A stretch of 64,000 bases of DNA from Gavia stellata (lineage: Eukaryota > Chordata > Aves > Gaviiformes > Gaviidae), in assembly GCF_030936135.1 (NCBI RefSeq), contig NC_082611.1, forward strand, positions 6,835,001 to 6,899,000, written 5' to 3'. Position numbers and translations under genes: made by a program. This document shows positions 12,101-23,479 of the stretch, one piece after another. Within the stretch, counting starts at the first letter, position 1. Each line of letters opens with the position of its first letter. The notes under the pieces were generated by a model. That model was not told where the DNA came from. It saw only the letters and a program-made list of their open reading frames with translations, and did no database searches.

Positions 12101-13970
12101 TTTCTTTTCTGCAGCAGTGCTCCCAAGATGGAGGTGATCTGAATGTGCCAACGCATGAAGTTTAGTTCCTCAGGGGTATAGGTTTACCTAAATCCTCCCT
12201 ACCTTGACATGATCAAGCTCTATGGCAGAAACAAGCTCTCCCGTGTACAGGTCCCTGGAGGGTGGGGGCACAGCCAGTGCATGCCGGCAGGACAGCACAC
12301 ACCAGCCAGGTGCGCTCACCACCATGACACCGATGTCTCTCCCAGTACCAACAAACGACTGTGACAAAAGGGACAGGAGCCCAGGAGTCCCCTGAGGAGA
12401 GCTGTAACCAGTGGGAGATGGCACCGTGGCTCTGCAAACCTTGTGCCCTCGGCTGCAGGGTGACCGGATTTCCGCAGGAGATGCAGAGGGCTCTCACAGA
12501 TGAGTGGTCCCACTGGGAGGATGCTCCATGGGACAGGGCAGTGGCACCACCTCCTCCCTCGGCTGGGTCTTACAGAATGGAGGGCTGCCCAGTTATTTAA
12601 AAAAAAAAAAAAAAGCTTAGTGGGAGGATTTTAATGATGGGGCTGCTCCAAGGCCTGCCGGGTGAGCAGGGTCCTGCAGAAGCTCCTTGGCTGCAGAGGT
12701 GACCCCGCTGTGCGGGTTAGCAGTGACATGGTGCCACCTCGTGGCACGCAGCTCCGACTGGCACCTGGCCTTGTCTTTGTGGGATGGACATCTTTCCAAG
12801 GGCAGCATCACCCTGCGGGTGCTCCGCCACCTCCCAGGGCTGCCTGGTGCCTCCAAGGATGTGGCTGCACCGTGGGCTGGTAAAGGCCAACCGGTAAATG
12901 GGTGGTTGGGACTGGTGGATGAGGGACTGCTCTCTGGAAAACAAGGGAAACAGCTAAAACTGTCATCCTACCCCCTAGTCCGAGTAGCGGCTGCAAAGCA
13001 GGGTATGACCCAAACTCATGCTGTCCGGCTCAGAGCCATCACTTTTGGAGATGATTTCTTTAGGGCTGTCTGCCCATTATGGGATCCATGCATTAAGGGG
13101 TCTCCTTCCCTTCTCAGCTATTCCCTGCCTGGATCTATCTTTTTCCCTCTGGCTCCCAAGCTCTACCAGGACTCCCCTGACCACCCTCCCCTGCTAACCC
13201 GCAGGAGACCACTCATCCAAACCAGAAATGGGTTTGGTCCTGTTCTGTACCTACAGCATAAACCAAGCCCACTTATGAGGGTTCAGGTTTATTTCTTGGT
13301 GCTACAGAACAGGAAAGAAGGATAGCTCTGTTTATCTACGTAAAAAAAAGAAAAATAAAGACAATGCTAAGGTTTGGCACTGCTGTTAAATCATCACCAG
13401 TTGAAGTACTTAAGGACAGAGTCTCAGTTTTCAGTGAAATGCTTTAATTTGAAACCAGCAATGCAATGAATAAGGAGGATTTGGGGTCTAACTTCCCTTG
13501 CTGATTGATGGCATCGTTGTAGTGCCTAGGAAATCTGGGGCTCAGTAGTCATGAACTGGGTCCTGTTGTGCCGTTTGCAGTATGGACCCAACAAAAAGAC
13601 AGTTGTTATCCCAGGGAAGTCTGCCACGGAGACCTCTAATCTGTTTTCTGCTAGGTATCGGCAGCTGACATTATAAGACATTAGTATTTGATCTGTGACA
13701 AGCCATCACCTGATAAGGGATTTATTCTTCTGCTACTACTAGAAAGGCTGTTGCAACGCTTCCCACCCTTTGAGACAGCCTTTTGGGAGCTACATGCCCT
13801 CTGTACCTGTCCCACTGCCAGCTCAGCTGCCATCTGTGCTCCTTCCTTTTGGGCTGGGACATTCCCAAGCAGCAAAGCAAATGGCTTGATTCTGCTGATC
13901 TTTTTTTTTTTTTTTTTTTGTTCCTCTTATACAGTGCACAGTGCTACTGAAGAAGGAAAAGACCCTTCTT
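9134..13970. other. Intergenic DNA, no gene recognised
   Basis: No ORF with a recognisable domain. Contains T-rich runs (about 9,440-9,471), a 16-base A run (12,599-12,614), a 19-base T run (13,901-13,919) and a canonical TATA sequence at 9,570. Frames of about 150-210 codons at 9,663-10,262 and 12,687-13,325 are Ser/Pro/Gly-rich and have no domain; I treat them as chance. Confidence 0.5.
9570..9577 (+). promoter_or_regulatory. TATA-box-like site in intergenic DNA
   Basis: TATAAAAG followed by GGG, the best TATA consensus in the left half of the window. No recognisable coding region follows within several kb, so if it is used it would drive a non-coding transcript. It could equally be chance. 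Confidence 0.2.
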
Positions 13971-14019
13971 TCTAAAAGGATGCTCCTTTTAGAGCATCAT
14001 GCCTGGATGCTCTAAAAGG
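13971..14019. repeat. Three-arm inverted repeat (two alternative hairpins)
   Basis: Arm 1 TCTAAAAGG (13,971-13,979), arm 2 CCTTTTAGAGCATC (13,985-13,998), arm 3 GATGCTCTAAAAGG (14,006-14,019). Arm 2 pairs perfectly with arm 3 over 14 bp around a 7-base loop, or with arm 1 over 9 bp around a 5-base loop, so the two hairpins exclude each other. Too short for a usual pre-miRNA. Function unknown. Confidence 0.8.
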
Positions 14020-14349
14020 GGGTTGGAGACATAGTGGGTATCAGAGGTAGTGGAAGGTATGGTAGGTTTTACATCCAAAACACCAAATCTGAGGTTTCCC
14101 CTGGAGGGCTAAGAGCTGGGGATTAGGAGCACTTGGTCTCTTTAATTGAAGAAGTTTGGTCTACAAAGCAAAGTGGTGTGTTTGGGTTTTTTTTTTATTT
14201 TAGTATAACCCAAGGAGAGAATTTAACATTCTCGTACAGGTATCTATCACCAAATATTAACCAGCAGAGGAGGCCCTTTCCAGTTTACTTTGTCATTTAG
14301 GAAGGGGGTTTTAAACAAGAGACTCTTCTATCGGAGAAGAGAGCTCATG

Positions 14350-14525
14350 CTGGTATAACAGTATCTGTGTAAATCTGGCAGCGTAACAGTGGCTGCGGCC
14401 ATGAGCCCTTAGGCACTTAGCAAGGATTTGCCAAGGAGCCTAAAGGCTGATACACACTTGAAACTCAATGGGATTTAGGTGCCTAAATGCATTAGGCTGC
14501 TTGGAAAATCCCGGCCTTTGAAGTT
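14350..14525. repeat. Probable ancient interspersed repeat fragment
   Basis: The stretch around 14,460-14,520 (ACTCAATGGGATTTAGGTGC, further TTAGG/CCTAA motifs, ending TTGGAAAATCCCGGCC) resembles a motif I associate with old amniote SINE/LINE-type repeats in reptile and bird genomes. I cannot name the family or fix the ends without a repeat library. Confidence 0.4.
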
Positions 14526-17500
14526 AAAGTAGGCACTAACAAAAAACGGCTAAAAAAATTTAAAATCAAAAAAGTCAGGCTAACGCCGCCGTGAAAGCAG
14601 TGGGTGTTCTGAGTTTTGCACCCAAAACAAAGCAGTGGGAGGTGGCCACTGAAGGCAACTGTGAGGCTCCACCAGCATGAGGGTTCAGAAAAGCTCCATC
14701 CCTGATATCTCCTGCCCCATCAGGAATTGCAGGATGGCCCCTCCAAACCATTTCCACTTCCAGTGGGTGTCTGCTTGTGCAGGAAAGATCCAGGGCATTT
14801 GACTGGGGACATCTACCTTGTGTAAGTGTATGAGGAAAACATTAACAATGTGGGTTTTTTTGGTTGAGAAGAATCTTAGGACATTAAAAGTTGGAGAACT
14901 CATCTTCATTATTTCTCTTTAAAGTTACTTATGAATTGAGAATGGCTCTGCTCATATTTCTCTTTTATTTGCTATCTCCCCAGGCTAAAGTGTTGTCTAT
15001 TTATCTTACAGATTAGGTTACTTTTTATGGGGTTCCTGCTATTATATTTCACCTCTAACTTTGTTAGTTTGTGTCTGATATTAAATTATGTTGAATAAAA
15101 TGGGCAGCTCAAGGACATTTTTCAGCTCCAGCCTGAAATGAGGTTCTTAATCCTGTTTCTGGGTCTGCCCCTGTAGCCCAGCCCAAGGGGACAGGATCGG
15201 GTGTGTAAGGGCAGCAGAGAAGCGTTTGTATCAACTACAGGCTTTGCAGGGTGAAGCTGCAGAAGGATCGTGCCTGTAAAAGCAGTCGGTTCATGTACAA
15301 TGATTTTGGAGGCATCTCTTTAGAAATGGGTTCTAATAATATTGACATCATCGCAAGATAAGATCCAGGACTAGTTAAATCACAGCCTCGCAACTCAGTG
15401 CTCCTTTGGGGATTAGAGGAAGTCACTGAGCTGTCACTCTAAAGCTGATCATGGGCTCGTTTAACTATGTCATCCCATAAGACAGCCCTTTCAATTATGT
15501 CAACCTGTCTGCTCTCCCTAGACTCTAATTTTAGAGCAGCAGTAGCTAATATTCTTGGAAAACTGATCCGCCTCCACAGATCTCTCCTCTCTGTCTGCTG
15601 CTGTTAAAGGAGTATCCTGTGGGGAGATCGGACTGCTTTACTTCCCCTCCTGTAATAAACCTAATAAAAATAGGTACCATTAGGTTCCTTTGTGTGTGGT
15701 CTCTTTAAGACACTTATCTGAGCTATGTAATGGAGATGTCACGTCTCCTCCACAGAGGGATCTGGCAGCACCACAGGGTCATTGCAATAAAAATAAAATT
15801 CAGTTTTAAAAGCCTGGTACGAAATTATGAGCTGAAAAGCGGAACAATGGGATGGGAGTTCAGAGACCTGGGAAAGGTAAATGTGAGCTGGAGTCACCCG
15901 AATGTTAATGCTGCAGCAGTGGCTCCACAGCTGGAGCAGCAAGTACAGGATGCTTCTGGATGGTGCAGGAGGACCACAGGTGATGGGGTGGCCCTCAGGA
16001 TAGGGGACTTGTCCATGTCTTCTGGACAGTGCTGGGAGGAGTTTGGGGCACACAAGGTGGAGAGGAGGTGGATGGATCTGGCTGTCTCATCCACGGGCAT
16101 CTCTGTGCTGTGCTGCCCGTCATAACACACCCTGGTGGGAAGGGGACAGACCCTGCCCCAAGAGATAGGATGGAGCCAGCCACATCCCTGGCTCCCCATC
16201 CATGCCATGTCCATAGCTGGCAGCGATGCGGGGCAGTCACCCCCCTGCGATCCCACGAATGTCCCCCTGCCCTCACAGGCTGGCAGCACAGGAGGAAATG
16301 AAGCCACCCTTGGGCTGTCCCATTTGGGTTTTTCATCATGTCTGCCATGGCATTCAAAAGCATCAAGGGCTTTCTCCGGCCATGCAATTAGAGCTGCCAT
16401 GACAGAGGGGACAGGGAAGGCCTTTGAAGACCTTCTCTCTCTCTTCTGGGCAGCGTGACAGTCCCTTCGGCCAGGTCAAGTCTCCCTTGGCCATTGCTCC
16501 TCTATGCTTGACCTCCGCCAGGCTGGACTGGCCATACTGGAGGACAGTGGCATGCAGGTCTGAGGCTCTCAAAGGATTTTCTGTTTTCTGCAGAACAATT
16601 CTAGGCTCCTCCAAAGTAAGGACTCCTGGGGGCCCTGTTTGAAGGAGCAAACATCCGTGAAGCTGAGGAAGGTTGTGATCCTCTTCAGAGGTGTTTTATT
16701 CCCCCTTTAGGATGCAGTGTGGGTCCTGAGGCAGACCATGCTGGTGAGGTGGGGTGGATGGTGGCGTCTCGCCCCCGGCAGAGCCACCACGAGGCAATCC
16801 CAGGGGAGAGGAAGGGAAGGACAAAGAGCAGAACCACAGGACAAAGGAAAAAGCAATAGCCCTTCTCCCCCCCAAAAAATGGAAAAGGAGTAAAACGGAT
16901 GGAGGGAAAAAGAGGAGGCAGAGAGACGGTGCAGAGACAAGGGAGGGAGGTGACCCCCATCCATCCCACCCAGCATCACCGCTCTGGTGGCAAAGGCCAG
17001 GCCTTCCCTTTGCAGATCAGGTTATATAAAACCCACGTGCCGTGGGCTGCCGGGGAGGGATGCCTCCCCCAGACTCCAGCAAGTTAGTTACACGTAGCTT
17101 TCCTTTCATAAATCCATGTTGGCTGCCCCTAATCAAATTCTGCCTCTCAAGCAATTTCCCTTGCTAATTCCTCCCGAATCAGTTCTAACCCACCTACCCC
17201 TTGTCGCTAAGCTAGCCAGCCTCTAATCACACGCTGCACTGTGTGATCCTTTCCCGAGTAATACAGGGCTCGGCACTTTCCTCTGGTTCTCAGCAGCCTA
17301 ACCTGTCAGGAGCAACCTTCTAAAAATATCACTAAAGACCTCGGCTAATTTCTAATCCTCATTTCTATTAAGACGGCTGCCTGTACTATGTGGGTTTCTG
17401 GACTTGGGATTTGCAGTCTTCCTTAAGAGCGTTTAATCTGCGCAGAGCCATTTCTGTTGTTACCCACACGCAAACTCCTCCCTTCCCCACCATAAAACAT

Positions 17501-19600
17501 GATCCCTTTGGCAGCGGCTCTCCAGTCTGCAGGGCAGCGTCAGCCAAGCCAGGCAGCGAAGTCACCAGCCTCTTCCTCTCTGCCTAGCTCACCCCACCAC
17601 TTTTTGGCAAGCCTTCCTGGGGAGATCACTGGGGTCCTGGTCCTCTTGGTGCTGGGTAGGTGCTTTGTATGAGAAAAATCAGCCTGCGAGCTCAGCAGGG
17701 CACGTGATTTTCTTTGTACTTCCCAAGTTCTCGAGACCTGTGTAAATAGTGTAATGGAGCTGATGTATAGATGCATAATAGAGCGAAGGTCTTGAAGTAC
17801 CTCATATAGCCGGACTTTCTATTACTGTTTGTATTTGGATACTTTTTGCTGTTTCCTCCTTCTTTTTAACACTCCCCCATCCCCAACTGCCAAAACCAAC
17901 CAGGTCAGAAGAACAGAGTGGGTGAGAGTGCCATGCTCCGGCTGCCCGCCACTGCCCTGGTAGACACCAGGTACCTGGCCCAGCTCGGGCAAGGGAAATC
18001 CTTTTAATCACGTGCCACTGGCCAAAGGAACCCGGTGGAAGATGCTGCGTGACTGTATTGTCAAGTACCGTCTGGCACTTCTGTGCACTAAAAGGAGCAC
18101 CGACTGCTAACGATCTCCCTGGGCTTGAGACCACCAGGGTTTGCATCGAACGTGACCCAAGAGGCAGGTTCTGCTGGCAGGGAGAAGGGCAGCCGCAGCC
18201 CAAGGATGGGACCATCATCAGATGAACAGCGCAACGTCTGATGGAAACATCTACCACCGCTGCAGAACGCTCTTGCAGGACACGGCCGGACAACGATGGC
18301 TCTAACTTACACATTCAAAGCCTCGTCAGCCTGGTTCCTTCAGCTGCTGGTTATACAGATACGGTGAGAAGAAACGATGAAAACCAAAGGACAACGCTGC
18401 TTTGAAGGCAGGTGGCCAGGGAAACTTTTACACTAGAAACCTAAAGCTGTCTTTTTTTCATGAGAGCAATGGGGCTGTAGGACAGCCTTCTGATGGGAAT
18501 AAACTGCTTTTAAGATCGGGTTTCGTTTGTTTATGAAGGGAATTACATGAAGTAGTTATCTGTTTAATAGAAGCTTGAATTGAATGACCCAGAAGGTCTC
18601 TTCTCACATCAGTCTCCAAAGTCTACGTGTCTATAGCCATGCCAGGCAGAAGGGCAGGACTCGGTCCGCTTGGCACAGCTTACCTTTCACTCTGCTCCCA
18701 GACCTGAGCTGGTATCTCCCCGTGGGGCTACATCACACCCCCGGGGTGTCCCCAGGGCGGGCTGGGGGTGCTCCCAGCATGGACGTGGCACGGCTGTCCA
18801 AGAAGACGCCATGCAGTAAGCGCTGCAGTGGAGGAGATTAAATCGGAGTTTGCCCTTCACGAACCAAGGACCTCCAGCAGGCTGCAATGCTCTGTCAGTC
18901 AGGTTGGAGGAATGGCTTTAAATGAGGACCTTCAGTAGTTTTATGGGTCCAGGTGGGAAAATTAGTATGCATGGGAAGGCCTGGGAAGAGTGTCTGGCTG
19001 ATGACATAGTATCATTTAATCCAGCAGGACTGTGCTGTCGGGAAGACCGTAACACCGGCGTGGCCGGCTGTAAACTGGCACGCGCAGCGGGAGCCACGCG
19101 AACACCGCGTGGTCAGGTGACGTGGCAGACGGGCGAGTGGCACATGCCATTCCCAGGCTTTGCCAGCACAAATTGGCCTTTGCAGTCAGTCACCACATGC
19201 CTTCCTGAAGCTCCTCTTCCACCTCATAGCTCCACTCTGCATCTGAGTCATGTACTACAGGAGAAAGTCGGTGTTTTCTGGGGAGAGCAGGGGCAGAACA
19301 ACACTTTGTCATTTCTCAATCCCATAACAGATGGAATTAAATCAATGGTCCTCACCTCCTCCGTGCGAAGCCAGTACTGTTACACACGTTCAAAGGTCAA
19401 TGTCTCTAAATTACACTTTCATCTTGAGGTGCCTCATGGAAGTGAGGTAAGCACTTAAAAACAGAGAGCAACTGGGAAGCTTTTTATTCAGTTGACTTCT
19501 GCAAAGTTTGGAAGTAACGCGAGTGGAGCATCACAATCCAGAGGGACGGTGCAGCAGCCTGAGCCCTGATGGAAAAATGTGATGGAAACGGAAGAGGCGA
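14526..19600. other. Intergenic DNA upstream of ZFAND2A
   Basis: No gene recognised. Patches of AT-rich, possibly conserved sequence (about 14,930-15,110, 15,420-15,560, 15,640-15,720, 17,095-17,400) alternate with GC-rich DNA. A TATATAAAA sequence stands at 17,023-17,031. Frames of up to about 170 codons at 15,894-16,400 and 18,922-19,458 have no domain and no gene context. Confidence 0.45.
17023..17047 (+). promoter_or_regulatory. TATA-like site followed by an E-box palindrome
   Basis: TATATAAAA at 17,023-17,031 is followed at once by an imperfect palindrome CCCACG-TGC-CGTGGG (17,033-17,047) that contains CACGTG. The pairing is promoter-like, but no transcript or coding region is evident downstream. 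Confidence 0.2.
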
Positions 19601-20008
19601 AGGGCTGAGACGCTCCAGTGCCCTCTGGAGCAGACCAGCCCCACGCGGGCTTTCCCAGGGCACTCTCCCACGTGCCCCACGGCCGGGACAGCCCTGCACG
19701 CTCCCCCCTTCAGCCCCTGTACAAGAGGGTGCTCCCGGCAGCGGGACTGCCCGCGCCATGCGGACGCGCTCCCCGAGGGAAGCTGGCGAGGCCCGTCTTC
19801 ATCACCACCCGCTCTCAGCCCCACCCTGAAGTCATCTCCCTGCCCTCCCCCATGCCCTGTGGCCTCCCCTGCCCGCTCCCCCATCCCAACGCGCACCCTC
19901 ACCCACTCCCCACCCCTACCCCCAAACCCACGCCCGGCCCCGTGCCCACCCCGCGGCGCTCTCCCGCTCCCCCCCTCCCAGCTCCGCCCCGGCCCCGCCC
20001 CCGGCGCA

Positions 20009-20018
20009 TGACTCAGCA
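20009..20018 (+). promoter_or_regulatory. AP-1 / antioxidant response-type site 1
   Basis: TGACTCAGCA, the NRF2-small MAF type half palindrome that also fits AP-1. It is the most distal of three in the ZFAND2A promoter, about 250 bp upstream of the ATG. Confidence 0.6.
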
Positions 20019-20105
20019 CGCCCCCCGGCCGCCGATTGGCCGTCCGCCTAGAACGCGCAGCAGACGGCGACGGAAGGCGGGGGGCGCCATTGGCTCGGCC
20101 CGCCG

Positions 20106-20113
20106 TGACGTCA
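20106..20113 (+). promoter_or_regulatory. CRE site
   Basis: TGACGTCA, a full palindromic CREB/ATF site about 155 bp upstream of the ZFAND2A ATG. An identical octamer is present in the C7orf50 promoter at 26,211-26,218. Confidence 0.65.
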
Positions 20114-20141
20114 TCCGCGATGGCCTGGGCCGGCGGGAGCG

Positions 20142-20155
20142 TGACTCAGCACGTG
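20142..20155 (+). promoter_or_regulatory. AP-1 / antioxidant response-type site 2 overlapping an E-box
   Basis: TGACTCAGCA at 20,142-20,151 overlaps CACGTG at 20,150-20,155, so bZIP and bHLH factors would compete here. Confidence 0.6.
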
Positions 20156-20163
20156 GGTGGGGG

Positions 20164-20174
20164 CTGAGTCAGCG
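20164..20174 (+). promoter_or_regulatory. AP-1 / MAF palindrome, site 3
   Basis: GCTGAGTCAGC, a near-perfect 11-bp MAF recognition palindrome around an AP-1 core, placed directly upstream of the CATAAAGG element. Confidence 0.65.
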
Positions 20175-20181
20175 CGAGGCT

Positions 20182-20189
20182 CATAAAGG
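20182..20189 (+). promoter_or_regulatory. Degenerate TATA box of ZFAND2A
   Basis: CATAAAGG about 75 bp upstream of the ATG. Transcription would start near 20,210, inside the GTGCC repeat, leaving a 5' UTR of roughly 50 bases. Confidence 0.5.
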
Positions 20190-20230
20190 CGGCGGCGGCG
20201 GCGTCGTGCCGTGCCGTGCCGTGCCGTGCC
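20188..20230 (+). repeat. Microsatellites at the ZFAND2A start site: (GGC)5 and (GTGCC)5
   Basis: Five GGC units at 20,188-20,202, then five perfect GTGCC units at 20,206-20,230. They lie at the expected transcription start and in the 5' UTR, so copy-number changes could affect initiation. Confidence 0.9.
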
Positions 20231-20260
20231 CCAGGGGCGGGGGTCCCGCTGCCCTCCGGT

Positions 20261-23200
20261 ATGGAGCTCCCGGGGCTGGGCGAGCACTGCTCGGAGCGCA
20301 CCTGCAAGCAGCTGGGTAAGGAGCGGCCGTGAGCCCCCCCGGGGCGCGGTTGAGGGCTCCAGGGCTGTCCGAAGGGAGCCGTGAGCGGGGACCGGCTCCC
20401 CGGGGGGCTGGCTCCGGGAGGTGGGCTGGCTCCCCCCGGGCAGCACCCCTCCGGAGGGCACTCCTAAGGGGTGGATAGCTTGTGTTCCGGGGGGGGGGGC
20501 GAGTCCTGCACCCCGAGTCTCTTCGGTAAGCCGGGCTCTGTAGGAGGGTGCTGTGGTTGGTGGCGGGTGCCGGTGCTGCTTCTGTAATCCCCCTTCAGCA
20601 GGTCTAGTAAAAGAGTACTAGCTGGGCCCACTGTATTTTGTTCTCGTGTGTTTTTAAACTGTTAAGAGATGTTTCTAAAGAATGAAAATACTTTCGAGTT
20701 TGGGCTTTGGATTTGTACTTCAGCTTCTAACTCTTGACTAATGTCTCACCAAAAGTGTCTGCATTCAGGGAGCTCCTGAGGCATTTATGGCTTGTGTTAG
20801 TTGTTAATATTAAAGCTTGGATAAAATAAGGGAAAACTTACCACTCTTACTTTTTTAGCTTTCATACTAATGAAGAATAATATGCTTTCTCTAGAGATAA
20901 CTACATTGTTGCTAGACAAATATTTGCTTTAGAACTTATTTGTAGTGTTTTGCAAGTAGTCTTACAGCTGTTAGCTCTGCTACATGAGAATCTGTTTTCT
21001 TGTCTGTTCTTCTCCCAGACTTTCTTCCTCTGAAATGTGATGCATGTGGGGAAGTCTTCTGTAAAGATCACATCCGTTACGATGACCACAAGTGTACCTC
21101 TGCCTACAAGAAAGTAAGTTCCTACGCATGAGTCAGTAACTCACACTGCAGAATTGCTAAGTCATATATAAACGCTGCTCTGAAACTTGACCTGTGGTTT
21201 CAATAAAAGCGGGTGGGAGAACAATGAGATGTAAGTTAATGACACAGCTGAATTTCAAATATATAGAAACAAACATTTCAGAGCTCAGTACTGTTAGATT
21301 CTAGTTTCTTCCAATTATACCCCATCTTCCCAGAGAGGAGTGCTTTGTATTTTAAGTAATGTATTGTGGCCTAAAACCTTCTGCAGCCTCTGTCCTTCTC
21401 AGTTGAAGGGCAGCAAACATGAAACTGCAGAAGAAATAAATAGTAGAATAAGTGGGGCTAAACATTGATCTCTGGCCCATATTTGGGCTTTGAAGTGTTC
21501 AAAGGCTGTAATTCTGGAAAACCTAAGGAGCATATTTAAAGTCAACTTACCAAATATGTTGCTACAGATTGATTTGACAAAGCATGTCTGACTATTTTTT
21601 TAGATAATGATTTGCACTACATTTGTGAAGTATATCTTCAAGAGCATTAGTAAATGAGTAAAACATAACACTTATGAATACAGTTCTGTCACCCATGGGT
21701 AAGAGAAGGGGAAGGACAAAAAAAAATTGGGTGGGACTTCTAATCTGTATTGTATGTTCTTAGAACGTGCAGGTTCCAGTGTGTCCGCTCTGTAATGCAC
21801 CTATCCCAGTACAGAAGGGGGAAATACCAGATATTGTGGTTGGAGCCCACATGGATAAGGACTGCAAATACAATCCAGCACAGCAAAAGCAGAGGGTAAG
21901 GAAGCTGCTGTTGAAGTCTGAACTGCCTGCCTAAAGCTTGTGAAGTTGGGTCTTCTGGCAGCAGAATGTGTAGCAGCTTGCTGTGTTTCCTCTTGATTCT
22001 AAGGGCGCTTGAGCATTTGTGCTTCAGCGTGGTCATTACTTGGGAAGCTGGTCACAGAAAGCATCAAGCATTGCCAACTTCATGTCCTCTGTTATTTAGA
22101 TCTTCACGAACAAGTGCTTAAAGCCAGGCTGCAAAAGGAAAGAGATGATGAAGGTAGTTTGTGAACAGTGCGGTGGCAACTTCTGCATCAAACATCGGCA
22201 TCCTCTGGATCATGACTGTGAAGGGAGCAGCCACCCCACCTCCAAGGCAGGGTAAGCTGTATTTATGATACTTTGAGCTCATGCTGAAATCTCAGAGCTA
22301 GTATTAGGGGTTGGTGAGGAGCTCGGACAAATACAGAATTCTGTGAACTACTGGTCATGTCAATAAAATAGCTGCTATTTCCGCTTTGAATTTGGGCCTA
22401 ATTTCTGAAAGTCTGTGAGCCAAGATAAAAGCTTCTTGTCAAATGCCTTCCTAAAATTCTACCAAGCTTACCTATCTTCATAGCATGACTGTCATATCTC
22501 CTAACTGTGAACAGACACTGGCCATCTCAAGTACCCTTGGGGGTCTAATCTAAATATTAGAATCCTAAAGTCTTTTTCCTAGCACCTTGAAGTAACAAAG
22601 AACAAAAATCAATACCTTGCTAAGCAAAGTTTAAACTTCAGTTTTAGTAAAAATCTGTCTCTTGCAGGCAGATGGACCTTCCTTGTTCTGTGCAATAGGA
22701 CTGTAAGACTTGTGTGACAGATCCAGATAATTAAACTGGATGGAAGAGTGAAACTACTGGCAGTGTGTGTTAGAGATGCTGAGCCTGGTTGTATTTCTTC
22801 GTAGATATGCTGCTCTGATGAGAGCCTCTCAAACTGCCTTCAAGTCAACGGGAGCAATTGGAGTGCCATCTAACGGGAGTCTTCAGCACAACAGGTATAA
22901 GCTATAGAATGAGAAAAGACAAACAAGCTTGTTTAAAAATAGTCTTGTGTCAACATGGTGTAGGAGTGCCACTGTCATACTTCTAACTGCTCGAGAGCTG
23001 GTAGTTGGCCTTTAATAGGTGTTGGGAATGTGGTAGAGGGGTTTTGACAGCAGAAGTGAGTCTTTACTTCTCCATACTGTAGTGATTAAAATAGCTATAT
23101 AGCCACAAGCATTAGGATGTCAAATTGTTCTAACAGCAGGCTGGTCTTCCACCTGCTCAGCATGAGGCTTGGTCAAGTTCTGGGAAAATGGTATGTCATC

Positions 23201-23342
23201 AGAATGCTGAAAAAGTGTAGCAAGCATCTGACTTCAGAGAAATGGCTCAAGCCCTTCACTGCCATGTGTATCTCCTTTTGACTGGAAGTTTTAGTTGTGT
23301 AACTCTTAACAGTGCATTGTTATGTCTTTCAGATGCAGATAG
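20261..23342 (+). CDS. ZFAND2A: ZFAND2A (AIRAP), AN1-type zinc finger protein, complete, six exons
   Basis: Stress-induced adaptor that binds the 26S proteasome in mammals (known of the family). Coding exons: 20,261-20,315, 21,019-21,113, 21,764-21,895, 22,100-22,251, 22,805-22,894, 23,333-23,342. All junctions are GT-AG and keep frame, giving 177 residues from ATG 20,261. It has two AN1 fingers of identical spacing: C10, C15, C25, C28, C33, H36, H42, C44 and C100, C105, C115, C118, C123, H126, H132, C134. Between them C57, C60, H79 and C84 suggest a third zinc site. No ubiquitin-interacting motif or CaaX box is seen, which fits ZFAND2A rather than ZFAND2B. The last exon contributes only a split Arg, Cys, Arg and the stop. 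If the last intron is retained the protein ends RYKL at a TAG at 22,905. Exon junctions were set by eye. Confidence 0.95.
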
Positions 23343-23458
23343 TAGAGGCTCTTCACCTCTGGATCAAACTTCCGTCTACTTTTAAAGTTAATATTGTCTA
23401 TAGCTCTTTAAAATTGTCTATGCAATTAACTTATTTTTGTATCATGTTTTATGCATTC

Positions 23459-23464
23459 AATAAA
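23459..23464 (+). terminator. ZFAND2A: Polyadenylation signal of ZFAND2A
   Basis: AATAAA 117 bases after the stop codon, followed by a T-rich stretch. It implies a short 3' UTR ending near 23,480. Confidence 0.8.
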
Positions 23465-23479
23465 CTGTCACACTTTCCA

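Larger units (their letters stand above)
19600..20560 (+). promoter_or_regulatory. ZFAND2A: CpG-island promoter of ZFAND2A
   Basis: GC-rich, CpG-dense block spanning the first exon. It holds GC boxes (about 19,984-20,000), inverted CCAAT boxes ATTGG at 20,035-20,039 and 20,089-20,093, a CRE, three AP-1/antioxidant-type sites and a degenerate TATA (CATAAAGG). The family member in mammals is induced by arsenite and heat; no clean heat-shock element array was seen by eye here, while the antioxidant/AP-1 sites are obvious. Confidence 0.85.

Noticed and set aside
12687-13325. A 212-codon plus-strand frame
   Set aside because: No domain, low-complexity patches, no promoter or splice context; within chance for GC-rich DNA of this length.
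19618-20319. A 233-codon open frame across the ZFAND2A promoter
   Set aside because: Pro/Arg-rich output of a CpG island, in a different frame from the ZFAND2A first exon and overlapping it; no domain.
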